From Lysobacterales bacterium (GTDB taxonomy: Bacteria > Pseudomonadota > Gammaproteobacteria > Xanthomonadales > Xanthomonadaceae), in assembly GCA_017302135.1 (NCBI GenBank), contig JAFLDZ010000002.1:434001-498000 (forward strand): a stretch of 64,000 nt of DNA. The letters are read 5' to 3'. A program made the position numbers and the translations under genes. Positions 1 through 12,877 of the stretch are shown here, piece after piece (within the stretch, counting starts at the first letter, position 1; the number at the start of each line of letters is the position of its first letter). The notes beneath the pieces are model-generated. The model was given only the letters and a program-made list of their open reading frames with translations. It did not search any database and had not been told where the DNA came from.

Positions 1-164
1 GCTGCCTGACGGGTCCGCGTCCAGTCTCGACAGGCCCGAACAGGCAGGCCCGGAACAGGCCTGACGCCCCCGTTCGATGCTTCCAGTAGCGCCAGCTCCG
101 ATACGCTGGATTTGCCCCTCTCAGCTAGAGCATAGCTTCATCTTCGCTGTGCCAAGATGGGCTG
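1..164. other. left-edge non-coding stretch
   Basis: No convincing gene is visible here. There is a short imperfect direct repetition of an acaggcccg-like unit around 28-62. The stretch presumably holds the leader and promoter of the GNAT gene that starts at 165, but no clear -35/-10 pair stands out. Confidence 0.4.
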
Positions 165-719
165 GTGAAACAGCGCGACCGACTCCCACCCTGGCACGAG
201 TACAAACGGCTGCTCAATGGCCGTGAGGTACTGATCCGGCCGATCCGGCCCGAAGACGCGGAGCCGCTACGCCTCGGCTTCGGCCTGCTGCGTCCCGACG
301 AGATCCGCCAACGCTTTCTCTACGCGATCAAGGAATTGACGCCCGAGACCGCCGACAAACTGTGCCGACCAGACCCGGAACGCGAATTTGCGCTGGTGGT
401 CTCCGAGCCGATGCCTCCCGGTGAAGCCCTGATCGGCGCAGTGGCGAGGGTCGCGATCACGCCAGACACGCGCGAAGCCGAGTTCGCCATTCTCGTCAGT
501 CATTTCATCAGCGGCATGGGCTTGGGCCGGCACCTGATGCTGCGACTGGTGCGATGGGCACGGCGCAAGCAACTCACGCGGCTCTACGGCGAGGTGCTGG
601 AGCACAACACTGCGATGCTGGCGCTCGTGCATTCGCTGGGTTTTCGTCGCGAAACGTCGGACTCTCCGGGGCTCGTGCGTGTCACCTTGGATCTTTCGCA
701 GGCTCCCGCATCCGACTAG
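165..719 (+). CDS. GNAT-family N-acetyltransferase
   Basis: A 184-residue protein with one GNAT fold. The N-terminal strand REVLIRPIRPEDAE (about residues 20-33) and the acetyl-CoA loop region ISGMGLGRHLMLRLVRWARR (about 115-134, the Q/RxxGxG/A signature) are the family hallmarks. GNATs move an acetyl group from acetyl-CoA to an amine. The layout resembles the GNAT half of Pat/YfiQ-type protein lysine acetyltransferases, but without the long acyl-CoA synthetase-like part, so the substrate is unknown. GTG is the only sensible start. It lies upstream of mfd on the same strand, with about 100 bases between them. A related single-domain GNAT lies at 35337-35906. Confidence 0.8.
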   Translation: MKQRDRLPPWHEYKRLLNGREVLIRPIRPEDAEPLRLGFGLLRPDEIRQRFLYAIKELTPETADKLCRPDPEREFALVVSEPMPPGEALIGAVARVAITPDTREAEFAILVSHFISGMGLGRHLMLRLVRWARRKQLTRLYGEVLEHNTAMLALVHSLGFRRETSDSPGLVRVTLDLSQAPASD

Positions 720-823
720 ACCGGCCTCGGAATCAGTGATGCCACGGCAGCCATCTGCACGCTGAGGTGACGCCGCGACCCGCCGGGGCTAACCTAGCGG
801 CCCGTTGCATCCTCCAAGGCACC

Positions 824-4329
<3,506 letters not shown>

Positions 4330-4333
<4 letters not shown>

Positions 4334-4863
4334 CCCTCGCGACGTTACGCGAAACGATTGCAGCCCTTGCCTTGTCGGTAGCGATCGGCGGCTGCACGAC
4401 AAGCGCTTCAACGGCGGCCGCGCCGGTGGGCGAAATGGTCTTCGTGATCGTCCGCCATGCCGAGAAAGCAGCAAACGACCCGAAGGATCCGACACTGAGC
4501 GAAGCAGGCAGCGCGCGCGCGTTGCGTGTGGCCGAACGCTTGAGCAAAGCGCAGGTATCGTCGGTCTACGCCACCGGCTATCGACGTGCGCAGCAGACAG
4601 CCGCGCCGACTGCGCTCGCGCACCGTCTCGAGGTGCGCACTTACGACGCTTCGATGCCTGCGACGGTTTTCGCCACACAACTGCGCACGGCGCATGCGAG
4701 TGGAACCGTGCTGGTTGTCGGTCACAGCAATACGGTGCCCGCAATCGCGGCGGCGCTGTGCGGATGCGACGTGGCGCCCATGCGCGAGGACGAATACGAC
4801 CGCTGGATCAGGGTCCACACGGATCGAAACGGCACGATCACTCTGGAAGAAGAGCGTTACTGA
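4330..4863 (+). CDS. histidine phosphatase family lipoprotein
   Basis: A 177-residue protein of the histidine phosphatase (phosphoglycerate mutase-like) superfamily. The catalytic RH motif sits in FVIVRHAEKA near residue 42. The second conserved His is in VVGHSNT near residue 131. The first about 20 residues form a signal peptide ending in a lipobox (SVAIGGC), so the mature protein is probably a lipid-anchored envelope phosphatase. Its substrate cannot be read from sequence. It overlaps the mfd stop by four bases and is convergent with virB11. The end at 4863 is followed by only about 60 bases before the virB11 stop. Confidence 0.85.
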
Positions 4864-4925
4864 AATACCGGAGGCCGGATCGCGGATGACTTGGGCGTGA
4901 GGCGGACCCCACAAGTACCGATGGC

Positions 4926-5963
4926 TCAGATACCAAGCATGCGCTTCGGATCGTAATCGATGCCGGTGATGTAGCGACGGCCCGCATGCGCCTTGATGTG
5001 CACGACGATATCGATGGTCAGCATCAGCAGGCGCTTGATGACTTCGAATTCCAGACCGGAGCCTTCCGTCGAGGCTTTGACCATCAACCCGAGCTGGTCC
5101 CAGGTCTGTGCCGTGCTGCCTGCGTGGCAACTCGTGATCGAACCCGGGTGGCCTGACGCGCAGTTGCGGATGAAGTAGAAGGCCTCGTCGCCGCGAAGCT
5201 CGGCCAGGATGATCCGGTCGGGCTTCATGCGCAGACAGGCTTCCATGCAGGTCTTCGCGGTGACGTTGCTGGCGCTCTGGCCGCCCTTCGAATACAGCAG
5301 ATGGACGATGTTCGGCTGTTCGATGAACAGTTCGCGCGCATCTTCGATGGTGACCAGACGCTCTTCGTGCGGAATATGCCCGACCAGCGATTTCATGAAC
5401 GTGGTCTTGCCGCTGCCGGTCGCACCTGCGACCACGACATTCTTCTTGTAGAGCACAGCTTTCTTGAAGAATTCGGCGTAATCGCGTTTTTCGCGCAGCT
5501 CCAGCAGCTCACGGTCGTGATCGCTGATTTCAGGAGCGCCCTCGAGGATCTGCTTGAAGAAACCGCTTTCCTCGTAGCTCTGCAGCGTGAAGTTGCGCTT
5601 GGCGGGCAAACGGATGGTGATCGATGTCTTGCCGGCATCGCACGCCGGCGGGATCACGAACTGGGCGCGCTGGCCGGTCGGAAACGTCAGCGACACCACC
5701 GGATCGACGTCGGTGATGCGCTGGCCGGTATTGCTTTCGTTGACGACGGCGGTACAGAACTGCCGCGCCCGCTCGAACGTGAGCGACGGCACTTCGACGT
5801 GCCGCCACCCTTTGTTCGTCTCCAGATACAACTCACCTGGTTTGTTGATGCAGATTTCGGTGACTTCCGGGGAGCTCATGTACTCGAGGATGCCGAGCAC
5901 GCTGTACTGATACTCCAGAAAATCGTTGGAAACGTTGGCGATCGGTGAGTTGTCGATATCCAT
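4926..5963 (-). CDS. virB11: type IV secretion ATPase VirB11
   Basis: A 345-residue hexameric-type secretion ATPase that powers pilus assembly and substrate passage at the cytoplasmic base of a type IV system. An N-terminal domain (about 1-150) precedes the RecA-like core. Walker A is GATGSGKTTFMKS (about 180-192), the Asp box is TIEDARELF, Walker B is IILAELRGDEAF, and the His box is GHPGSITSCHAGS. Length and motifs match full VirB11. It is the last gene of the virB7-B11 block, 41 bases after virB10. In the classic Xanthomonas order virB1 would follow. Here the convergent lipoprotein and mfd follow instead. Confidence 0.95.
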   Translation of the reverse strand: MDIDNSPIANVSNDFLEYQYSVLGILEYMSSPEVTEICINKPGELYLETNKGWRHVEVPSLTFERARQFCTAVVNESNTGQRITDVDPVVSLTFPTGQRAQFVIPPACDAGKTSITIRLPAKRNFTLQSYEESGFFKQILEGAPEISDHDRELLELREKRDYAEFFKKAVLYKKNVVVAGATGSGKTTFMKSLVGHIPHEERLVTIEDARELFIEQPNIVHLLYSKGGQSASNVTAKTCMEACLRMKPDRIILAELRGDEAFYFIRNCASGHPGSITSCHAGSTAQTWDQLGLMVKASTEGSGLEFEVIKRLLMLTIDIVVHIKAHAGRRYITGIDYDPKRMLGI

Positions 5964-6004
5964 GAAAACGGGTCAGTACTTCGGTCGGTCGGTGTCGTAC
6001 GCGT

Positions 6005-7297
6005 TCATCGACGCGACACGACGCCGGAGAAATCGACGTCGCCTGCGACGTAGATATTCAGCACCGTACCTTGATTGATCGTGACGGTGGCCGGGCGGGC
6101 CAACGACTTGCTCAACACCTGATTGGCCAATCGTTCCGTCGTCTTCGCCGTATTGCTCTCGAAGGGTTGGGTGACGATGTTGCCGCCAGTGGTGACCGAG
6201 TCGGTCGCCGGGCCCTCCGTTGCAGCATAGTATTTGAAGACGTCGCTGATCAGGCTGATCATCAGGGCGGAGCTCAACTTGCTGAACCAGTGCCCGTTGT
6301 AATCGCCCGGATGCCCGGAACCGCCGAGATTATCGACACCGGGGCCTTCCAGCGTGACATCCAGACCGTTCGGGGTCGTGATGCGGTCCCAGATGACAGC
6401 CACTCGCGGACCGGTCGGTTCGCCCTGATAGCGTCCGAGCGCTTTCGAGCCCTTCGGCAGCAGGAGTTTGCGCCCGTTGATCGAGTACACAGGCTCGGTG
6501 ACGATGCATGAGGTATAGCCCGGATAGTCGGTGACGATCCGCGTCTCAAGCACGCAACGAATGTAGGTGCCGCGGACCAGGAGGGTGTCCGGATTGCGCA
6601 GGTACTGGGCGATGTTGACCTTGGAGCCCGTGTCACGCGCCTGCCCAGCTGCCGGTTGCGGAGCTCCGCCATTGGCTTGCTGCTGAGCGCTCTTCAGGTT
6701 GTCGAGCATGGCATCGAGCACCTGTGCATTCTGGTCCTGCCCCGGGGGGCCGCCACCACCACCGATGCGCCCACTGCCGTCAACAGCACCCATACGGCGC
6801 TCGGCCAATGTCGGACCCTGCGGTCCTGCGGGCTGCGGCGGATCGCGATAGTCATCTCGCGGCCCAGAGCGGTTCTGCGAGGCGCGCGACGGCTCTTCCG
6901 GAGGCAACGGCGGCAGTTCCTGGATCGGCACCGGCTGCGGTTCCTGCTGCAGTTCGGCGAAATCCGGGCTTCCGGCCGAATTCGTGCCTTTCGGCAATTC
7001 CGGAATCACGACCTTCTCTTCACGCGGTTTCTCGACAGCCTCTTCCTTGTCGGAAGAAGCATTCTTGATGACGATGATCGTCATCAAGACCAGCAGCGCA
7101 ACGATGCCGGCAAGAAACATCAGTGCCTTGCGGTTCACGCGCTGCGAGTCGACGGACTTGAGCTGAGGGGCGCCTGCATCGAGGTCAGGCTGATCCTGCG
7201 ACTGCTGGCCGCTGTAATAAGGGTTGCTGTTGCTACCCTGATTGTCGGAATAGTTGCCGGACTGGCCCGGCGGGTTCGGCGGCAGATTCTGGTTCAC
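6005..7297 (-). CDS. virB10: type IV secretion core protein VirB10
   Basis: A 430-residue inner-membrane protein that spans the envelope and forms the outer-membrane core with VirB7 and VirB9. A cytoplasmic Asn/Gln/Pro-rich tail (about 1-54) is followed by one membrane segment (about 57-77, ALMFLAGIVALLVLMTIIVI). Next are a Pro/Glu-rich periplasmic linker and a C-terminal TrbI/VirB10 beta-barrel domain from about residue 225. That domain contains GTYIRCVLETRIVTD and the LPKGSKALGRYQGE stretch typical of the family. It overlaps virB9 by four bases, so the two are almost certainly co-translated. Confidence 0.95.
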   Translation of the reverse strand: MNQNLPPNPPGQSGNYSDNQGSNSNPYYSGQQSQDQPDLDAGAPQLKSVDSQRVNRKALMFLAGIVALLVLMTIIVIKNASSDKEEAVEKPREEKVVIPELPKGTNSAGSPDFAELQQEPQPVPIQELPPLPPEEPSRASQNRSGPRDDYRDPPQPAGPQGPTLAERRMGAVDGSGRIGGGGGPPGQDQNAQVLDAMLDNLKSAQQQANGGAPQPAAGQARDTGSKVNIAQYLRNPDTLLVRGTYIRCVLETRIVTDYPGYTSCIVTEPVYSINGRKLLLPKGSKALGRYQGEPTGPRVAVIWDRITTPNGLDVTLEGPGVDNLGGSGHPGDYNGHWFSKLSSALMISLISDVFKYYAATEGPATDSVTTGGNIVTQPFESNTAKTTERLANQVLSKSLARPATVTINQGTVLNIYVAGDVDFSGVVSRR

Positions 7298-8085
7298 TTT
7301 TGCTTGTTCCTTCTCAGACCGACGACGTTCTTCCCGTGACGGATGACCAGGAAGGGATAGGTGCCATGGACGACGAGAGTACTGTTCTCGACTGTCGTAT
7401 TGACCAGGAAATCCTCACCGCCCTCGCGCTCGCGGCCATACACGGCCGGGAAATCGCCCGTCGGGAAACGGTTGATGTTCGCCAAATTGATATACGTGAA
7501 CTGCCCGTCATCGTACACGTTGACCGGGACCAGCCATTTGTTCTTGGTGCGGGTCGAGTACGAATAATCGAAATAGTACGCGCGATCCTTGTCGAGCGAA
7601 GTCTCGATCTCGCTGGTCCGCGGCTTCGGGGCCGTCCCCGCCTTGCTGGCCGCCAACTGCTCGGCAGAGAACGCCGTGTTGTTCGGATAGCTGAAGGTGA
7701 TCTTGTAGTGGACACCGGCACGCTTCGCCTGTTCCAGGGCCGTCCAATCGGTCGCGACGACCTTGAGTTCGAACAGGTATGAGTGGGTCGCGGTGCGCAC
7801 CATCATGTTGGTGTCGACATCGACATTCTTCGGCTTCAGATAGAAGACGTTGTCGCGCCGATTCAACTCCCAGCCCGAATTGAATCCAGTGCTGTAGTCG
7901 AGAATCTCTTCGCTCTGACTGAGCTCGATCTGGGTGGTGATGCCCAGACCCGTCCGCACCTCGTAAATCCGGTCCGGTTCGTATTCGTATTCGACGATGA
8001 CCTGTGCGAATGCCGGTGCCGCCAGCGTCATCGACGCCAGGACACAGAGCAATACCGCATAGCAAGAGCGATGCAAGCGACTCAT
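7294..8085 (-). CDS. virB9: type IV secretion core protein VirB9
   Basis: A 263-residue periplasmic/outer-membrane core component. A clear signal peptide occupies residues 1-27 (ending APAFAQ). The N-terminal VirB9 domain includes RIYEVRTGLGITTQIELSQ. The C-terminal beta-sandwich that binds VirB7 includes YDDGQFTYINL and ends with VVRHGKN-like residues (LVIRHGKNVVGLRR). Length is normal for the family. It overlaps virB8 upstream and virB10 downstream by four bases each, giving a tightly coupled B8-B9-B10 unit. Confidence 0.95.
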   Translation of the reverse strand: MSRLHRSCYAVLLCVLASMTLAAPAFAQVIVEYEYEPDRIYEVRTGLGITTQIELSQSEEILDYSTGFNSGWELNRRDNVFYLKPKNVDVDTNMMVRTATHSYLFELKVVATDWTALEQAKRAGVHYKITFSYPNNTAFSAEQLAASKAGTAPKPRTSEIETSLDKDRAYYFDYSYSTRTKNKWLVPVNVYDDGQFTYINLANINRFPTGDFPAVYGREREGGEDFLVNTTVENSTLVVHGTYPFLVIRHGKNVVGLRRNKQK

Positions 8086-9128
8086 CTGTTGCCTACTCCA
8101 TTGACTTGATTGGGGGCCTGCACGGCCGGAGCCTGCGGCTGACCTGCTGGTGGGTATGCGCCAGCGGGAACGGCTGGATTCTGCGGCTGCGGCTGTGGCT
8201 GTGGCTGCGTCGTGGGTAAGCCGCCTTCACCGAAATCAGGAGCGGCCGGGTAGCCTTGAACCGGCTGGCCTGGTACTGGTTGACCCTGAGTCGGATAGGC
8301 CGGGGCGGGCTGGCCGGGATAGGGCTGTGCGCCGGGTTGTGCCGGGTAGCCAGCTACGGGCTGCTGCTGCGCCGCAACCGGAACTTCAGCCGGAGGCGAA
8401 GGCGCGAAATCATTGTCAACCGTGTACTCGGTGACCTGAAAACCCAGTGGATTGACGTACCGCTGCTTCTCGTCCATCTCCAGATTCGCTTTGTAAGTGA
8501 ATTCGAGCCGGGCGATCTTGCTGTCGAGCGGTTCGGTCGCACCGTTCTTTTTGTTGTAGATCGAACGCTGATAGCGGACGGTGGCGCTCTTGCGGGCGTT
8601 CTCGCCCTGCCCTCTCTGATCCAACTGGATGCTGAGGATTTTGACCCTTATCGCGCGATCCTTGCCATAGGTCTTGAAAGGACTTTCCAGATTGTCGGCC
8701 GCATGGATGGCAGCGTAACCGGCACGCACATTCGAAGAAGACATGCTGTTGATCAATGTCCAGTCGCGCAGGGCCATCATCGCGGAGTCGAACGACTCAC
8801 GGCCGATGATGTACTGCGCAACGTTGCTGCGGTTCAGAGCCTCGCTGTTGGTGATGCTCTTCGGGCTGCTGAAGTCGCCCTTCAGCGTCGCGACCGTGGC
8901 TTGGCCGGTGAAGGCGTCGGCCATGATCAGATACGGCACTTCCTTCTTCAGGGGGAGGATGTAGATGAAACCTCCCAGCATGATCAGAACCATGAAAATC
9001 GCGACCCACGCGATCATCCAGGCGCGCCTCTCGCTCCGCTTTGCGATGTCCGCGATGCTGACCTCGAAATTGATGCTCTTCGCGGCGGCGTTATCGATTT
9101 GTGGCGTGTTTTTTTGCTTGCCTAACAT
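8082..9128 (-). CDS. virB8: type IV secretion protein VirB8 with proline-rich tail
   Basis: A 348-residue bitopic inner-membrane protein that nucleates assembly of the secretion channel. The cytoplasmic N-terminus leads into one membrane helix (about 36-56, AWVAIFMVLIMLGGFIYIL). The NTF2-like periplasmic VirB8 domain covers about 60-235, including FTYKANLEMDEKQRYVNPLGF. Typical VirB8 proteins end near residue 240. Here about 105 extra residues are rich in Pro, Gln, Gly and Ala with repeating YP.Q/GQP units. This tail would lie in the periplasm and could contact peptidoglycan or other core proteins, but that role is inferred. It overlaps virB9 by four bases. Confidence 0.93.
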   Translation of the reverse strand: MLGKQKNTPQIDNAAAKSINFEVSIADIAKRSERRAWMIAWVAIFMVLIMLGGFIYILPLKKEVPYLIMADAFTGQATVATLKGDFSSPKSITNSEALNRSNVAQYIIGRESFDSAMMALRDWTLINSMSSSNVRAGYAAIHAADNLESPFKTYGKDRAIRVKILSIQLDQRGQGENARKSATVRYQRSIYNKKNGATEPLDSKIARLEFTYKANLEMDEKQRYVNPLGFQVTEYTVDNDFAPSPPAEVPVAAQQQPVAGYPAQPGAQPYPGQPAPAYPTQGQPVPGQPVQGYPAAPDFGEGGLPTTQPQPQPQPQNPAVPAGAYPPAGQPQAPAVQAPNQVNGVGNR

Positions 9129-9224
9129 TCTGTAGCCTGTGACCGGATATGTGGGTAGGGAGCGAGCGCGCGTCGAAACCGTTCTGGTCGGCGGCCGGCA
9201 TGAAGCCGGTACGCCGCCGACCGG

Positions 9225-9638
9225 TCAGGGCGCGGACGCCCCGCTGGCGTCGCCGGATGAAATACGTACGACAATTTCGCTACCGCTCACCGCGACAGAA
9301 ACCTGCTGCGATGCATAGGCGGCATTGAGCTGCGAAACCGCTTCCTGCAGGCTCGGCGTGCGGATATCGGCAACAGCGGCGTACAGGGTGTAGTCCATCG
9401 GATGACGATAGGTGAGCACCATATCGGAGTCGTTGGCCCAGCGTTCAAGCATCTTCTTCAGAGTGCCATCCATCGGAGAGGCGTAGAACAGATAGGCGTC
9501 CTGGAGCGGAATGGCCTGGGTTTCTTCGGAGAAGCGATTGACGGTCTTCCAGCGTCCGCCGAAATCGGGCGCCGGGCGCGAGGCGCAACTGGACAAAACC
9601 ATGACAAGCGCCGCAGCGAGCAGGAACCTGGACAGCAT
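9225..9638 (-). CDS. virB7: VirB7-like lipoprotein with N0/TcpQ-type domain
   Basis: A 137-residue lipoprotein. MLSRFLLAAALVMVLSSC is a signal peptide with a lipobox Cys at residue 18. After a short linker that would bind VirB9, the C-terminal part (about 60-130, including DSDMVLTYRHPMDYTLYAAV) reads as an N0/TcpQ-like small alpha-beta domain. As I recall, Xanthomonas VirB7 carries such a domain, whereas classical Agrobacterium VirB7 is only about 55 residues. The position directly before virB8 fits. A GTG 33 bases upstream (9671) would add an 11-residue N-terminus and is the alternative start. First gene of the virB block. Confidence 0.85.
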   Translation of the reverse strand: MLSRFLLAAALVMVLSSCASRPAPDFGGRWKTVNRFSEETQAIPLQDAYLFYASPMDGTLKKMLERWANDSDMVLTYRHPMDYTLYAAVADIRTPSLQEAVSQLNAAYASQQVSVAVSGSEIVVRISSGDASGASAP

Positions 9639-10229
9639 CGAGTTGGAAAGCTTCGAGATTGAATGTTTCACACGCCACCCGGAGAAAGATCGAGAAAATT
9701 GAGTGAATCGAACGCCGCCCCGCGACCGTGACCGGGCGGAACGAACACATGTTCTGGACGGATGCAGCCCAATAGACTGCCGGAACCGCCATGCGCCCCC
9801 GACATGGACTCTACAAAAAAAAGACACCAGACACGGCGCGGCCGCATGCGGTTGGACGGAATCCTTATTGTCACGACAGATCAGGCCCCCTCCTCGCACC
9901 GATCATCGCCGCAGCGGCTTTCACCAACGTGTCGCTGCGACGTCCTTCTAACTGTTCATCCTGTGTGCTTCCCCGACGCCGTTACCGCCATTGACCGATT
10001 GGTTGGCGGCGCAGACAGCCTGGAACGCATCCGTTATGGCTGCGTGGGGGAAACATATCCCGATCTTGTATGAATGGTCAAGAAATCCTCGATGGAAAAT
10101 CGGGCAAAAACGCGATCGACGCACGATTCGCCTGTTCTGTGACGGCCGTACGCATTGCCGCCGGACAGGCTGAACAGGCAACTGCCACTCGCATGCGCTG
10201 TATGGCCGGCCCCGAAACAGGTCCTACGC
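9639..10229. other. 591-base intergenic region upstream of virB7, downstream of lolD
   Basis: No open frame here looks coding. The frames present have shadow-like composition. The region must carry the promoter of the virB7-B11 block (reading leftward) and the lolD 3' end. A near-palindrome gaacacatgttc lies at about 9743-9754 and an A-tract at about 9815-9823. Neither can be assigned to a regulator from sequence alone. Confidence 0.4.
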
Positions 10230-10955
10230 TCATCGCAGCGGACGCAAGCGACCGTCGTGCAGCTCAAGGACCCTGTCGAGCTTGCGTGCCAGCCCGTGAT
10301 CGTGAGTGACCAGCACCAGGCTGGTGCCATGGTCGCGATTCAAGCCCAGCATCAGATCGAAGACGGTTGCGGCGGTCTTTTCGTCGAGATTGCCGGTGGG
10401 TTCGTCGCCGAGCACGCAAGCGGGGCGGTTGACCAGAGCGCGCGCCACAGCGGCACGCTGTCGCTCGCCTCCCGAAAGTTCGCCGGGTTTGTGCTCCAAA
10501 CGGTGCCCCAGCCCAACCGATAGCAGCAATGCGCGGGCGCGATCGGAGGCCTCGGCCACCGGCGCCCCGTTCAGCAGGACCGGCAACATCACGTTCTCGA
10601 GCGCAGTGAATTCCGGCAGCAGGTGGTGGAACTGATAGACGAAGCCCAGTGCGCGATTGCGCAGCCGGCCGCGGTCGGCATCGGAAAGCGCGCTCATCTT
10701 CTGGCCGGCGACATACACCTCTCCGGCCGTCGGCATGTCCAACCCGCCCAACAGATGCAGCAAGGTGCTCTTTCCGGAACCCGAAACGCCGACGATGGCG
10801 ACCGTTTCCCCGGGATGGACGAGCAGGTCCAGCCCCTCGAAAACATGCGTGCGCAGCGCGCCTTCGGCATATGTCTTGGCCAAGCCTTCGCAGCGGATCA
10901 CCGCATCTCCGGGCATGGGGCCGCCGGAAGCTTTCGTCTCCTCGCGATCACTCAT
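10230..10955 (-). CDS. lolD: lipoprotein-releasing ABC transporter ATPase LolD
   Basis: A 241-residue ABC ATPase of the LolD/MacB-type family, which extracts outer-membrane lipoproteins from the inner membrane and hands them to LolA. Walker A is [16 protein letters not shown], the signature is [15 protein letters not shown], Walker B is [12 protein letters not shown], and the H-loop is VTHDHGLA. The frame is open 30 codons further upstream inside lolC. The ATG at 10955 (MSDREETK) gives the usual LolD length and an 8-base overlap with the lolC stop. Last gene of the sdh-lol operon. Confidence 0.93.
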   Translation of the reverse strand: MSDREETKASGGPMPGDAVIRCEGLAKTYAEGALRTHVFEGLDLLVHPGETVAIVGVSGSGKSTLLHLLGGLDMPTAGEVYVAGQKMSALSDADRGRLRNRALGFVYQFHHLLPEFTALENVMLPVLLNGAPVAEASDRARALLLSVGLGHRLEHKPGELSGGERQRAAVARALVNRPACVLGDEPTGNLDEKTAATVFDLMLGLNRDHGTSLVLVTHDHGLARKLDRVLELHDGRLRPLR

Positions 10956-12195
10956 AGCGCAGTGCCTCCGCAGGTGCGGTCCGCGCCGCGCGCCATGCCG
11001 GGTAAAGCGTGGCCAGAAATGCCATCGCCAGCGCGACAAGCGCAATCACGGTCACATCGAAGCTCTTCAGTTCGGTCGGCAGACCGGTGATGTAATAAAC
11101 GTCCTCGGGCATCAGCACCACATCGAAGACGCGTTCGATGAGTTTCAGGATATGTTCGAGATTGAGCGTCAGCAGGATGCCGCCAAGTACGCCCGCGACA
11201 GTGCCGATGGTGCCGATCATGGAACCCTGCACCATGAACACCTGCATGACTCCGCGCGGCGTGAGGCCCAGCGTGCGCAGGATCGCGATATCGGCTTGCT
11301 TGTCGGTCACCAGCATCACCTGCGAGTTCACCAGGGTGAATGCGCCCATCAGGATGATCAGCGACAGCAGGATCGCCATCATGGTTTTTTCGAGTTTCAG
11401 CGCGCGGAACATATTGGCGTTCTCGCTGGTCCAGTCGCTGACCCGATACGCCCCGCGCAGGCGCAGGGCGAGGTCGCGCGCGACCTGCCAGGCCAGATCC
11501 ATGTCATGCAGTTTCAGGCGCACGCCGGTCACGCCCTCGCCCATGCGCAGCAGTCGCTGGGCGTCGGAAATATGGATCACCGCGAGATTGCGGTCGAATT
11601 CCTGGTGACCCGCCTCGAACAGGCCCGTCACCTTGAATCGCTTCATCTGCGGCACGGCGCCGAGCGGCGTGCTCTGGAATTCCGGGGTGTAGACGATCAC
11701 GGTGTCGCCGACGGCCACCCCCAGCCACAGCGCGAGCTCACGGCCGAGCACGATATTGAACTCGCCCGGCACCAGAGACTTCAACGACGTGCCATCGACC
11801 ATCTTGTCGGCGATCACCGAGACGCTGCCTTCGCGCGCGGGATCGATCCCGCGCAGCAGCGCACCTTCTTCGCGCGGGCCCTGCAGCATCACCGGCCGCT
11901 CGATATAGGGCGCAGCGCCGGCAACCCGGGGGTCCTTGCGCGCTTCATCGATCGCATGCGGCCAGTCGTACAACGGTTCGCCATCGGCGCTGACCGTGGC
12001 GTGCGCCGCCATCTGCAGCATGCGGTCGCGGATTTCGCGCTGGAAGCCGCTCATCACCGCAAGCGTGGTGATCAGCGCCGCCACACCGAGCGCGATGCCC
12101 AGCATCGACGCCAGCGAAATGAAGGAGATGAAGCCGTTGCGGCGCTTGGCACGCAGATAGCGCAGGCCGATGGCGACAGGAATGGGTTTGAACAT
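10948..12195 (-). CDS. lolC: lipoprotein-releasing permease LolC/LolE family
   Basis: A 415-residue permease. One N-terminal membrane helix (about 22-47, [23 protein letters not shown]) is followed by a large periplasmic MacB-PCD domain (about 50-270). Three C-terminal helices follow (about 270-400). The end [25 protein letters not shown] is typical of LolC/E/F and FtsX-like proteins. Only one permease gene accompanies lolD here, so it may work as a homodimer (LolF-like), or a separate lolE may lie elsewhere. Confidence 0.92.
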   Translation of the reverse strand: MFKPIPVAIGLRYLRAKRRNGFISFISLASMLGIALGVAALITTLAVMSGFQREIRDRMLQMAAHATVSADGEPLYDWPHAIDEARKDPRVAGAAPYIERPVMLQGPREEGALLRGIDPAREGSVSVIADKMVDGTSLKSLVPGEFNIVLGRELALWLGVAVGDTVIVYTPEFQSTPLGAVPQMKRFKVTGLFEAGHQEFDRNLAVIHISDAQRLLRMGEGVTGVRLKLHDMDLAWQVARDLALRLRGAYRVSDWTSENANMFRALKLEKTMMAILLSLIILMGAFTLVNSQVMLVTDKQADIAILRTLGLTPRGVMQVFMVQGSMIGTIGTVAGVLGGILLTLNLEHILKLIERVFDVVLMPEDVYYITGLPTELKSFDVTVIALVALAMAFLATLYPAWRAARTAPAEALRYE

Positions 12196-12219
12196 GGCAG
12201 CCCAGGCAGCGAATGCCGG

Positions 12220-12657
12220 CTATGGTGCCATCGATGGCGGCGGCTGCCCATCGCCGCCTTGGCGAACGGCCAGCCTCAGTTCACGGCGTTGCGCGGGGCT
12301 GAGGGTGTCGGGCCACACACTGCGGCGCACGAACCGTCCATCGACACCGCGCCAGGTCACGAATGCCAGCGGGCCACGCCAATCCACGCCCAGAGCCTGG
12401 ACTGCATGCCCGTCGATGGTCGCTGTGCCTTCGCTGTCGATCACGACCGGCCAGACCGGCAACTTCGCTTCGCGCCTGACGAGGTACGCACCGCAGGCCG
12501 CAGCGCAGGCCGCCAATGGCCATGTGGCCCAACGCGGCATCTCCGAGGCGAGCACCGCGAACGGCGCGAGGATCGTCATCGCCAGCATCGCGCCGATCAG
12601 CCAGCGCGACGGTCGCAATTCAAACCGGCAAGGCGCGGATGCGTTCGACGAGCGCAT
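12220..12657 (-). CDS. YgfX/CptA-like membrane protein
   Basis: A 145-residue protein read from the ATG at 12657, overlapping the end of sdhE by 38 bases. Two membrane segments (about residues 18-50, [19 protein letters not shown] and an Ala/Cys-rich stretch) are followed by a soluble part with conserved Trp/Arg-rich strands ([14 protein letters not shown]). This layout and the position directly after sdhE are characteristic of YgfX (CptA), a family reported as the partner of SdhE/YgfY. The identification rests on context and topology rather than strong motifs. A longer frame exists upstream, but it lies inside sdhE in another phase. Confidence 0.6.
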   Translation of the reverse strand: MRSSNASAPCRFELRPSRWLIGAMLAMTILAPFAVLASEMPRWATWPLAACAAACGAYLVRREAKLPVWPVVIDSEGTATIDGHAVQALGVDWRGPLAFVTWRGVDGRFVRRSVWPDTLSPAQRRELRLAVRQGGDGQPPPSMAP

Positions 12658-12877
12658 GCAGTTCCGGATCTTCAGCGATGTCGTAACCGAGGAACCAGCG
12701 CCATAGCCGGTCGTCTTCGCAGGCGAGCAGCCGCTCGAAAGTCGTACGGTCCTCGGCGGAAGCGGCAGGCCAGACGCGGTCGAGATAACGGGTGAACAGC
12801 TGATCCAGCTCGCGCATGCCACGCCGGCAGCGCCAGCGCAATCGCTGCAATTCGGCGGAGGCCGCGGCGTCGGTCAT
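12620..12877 (-). CDS. sdhE: SDH flavinylation factor SdhE
   Basis: An 85-residue protein of the SdhE/YgfY/SDHAF2 family, which promotes covalent attachment of FAD to SdhA. The signature [13 protein letters not shown] is present at residues 16-28 (RGMxExD box). It is followed by a helical bundle ending [19 protein letters not shown]. The start ATG at 12877 overlaps the stop of the MAPEG gene as ATGA. It sits in the same operon as sdhCDAB, consistent with its role. Confidence 0.92.
   Translation of the reverse strand: MTDAAASAELQRLRWRCRRGMRELDQLFTRYLDRVWPAASAEDRTTFERLLACEDDRLWRWFLGYDIAEDPELHALVERIRALPV

Noticed and set aside
9741..9756. gaacacatgttc as a regulator site for virB7
   Set aside because: Only an imperfect palindrome, single copy, not positioned against a visible promoter.
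10070..10309. Small + strand frame in and beyond the virB7-lolD gap
   Set aside because: Runs into lolD antisense, with no ribosome-binding site and shadow-like composition.
10657..12795. 712-codon + strand frame opposite lolD/lolC
   Set aside because: Antisense shadow. Composition is His/Arg/Gln-rich with no recognisable motif, and the lol genes on the other strand are certain.
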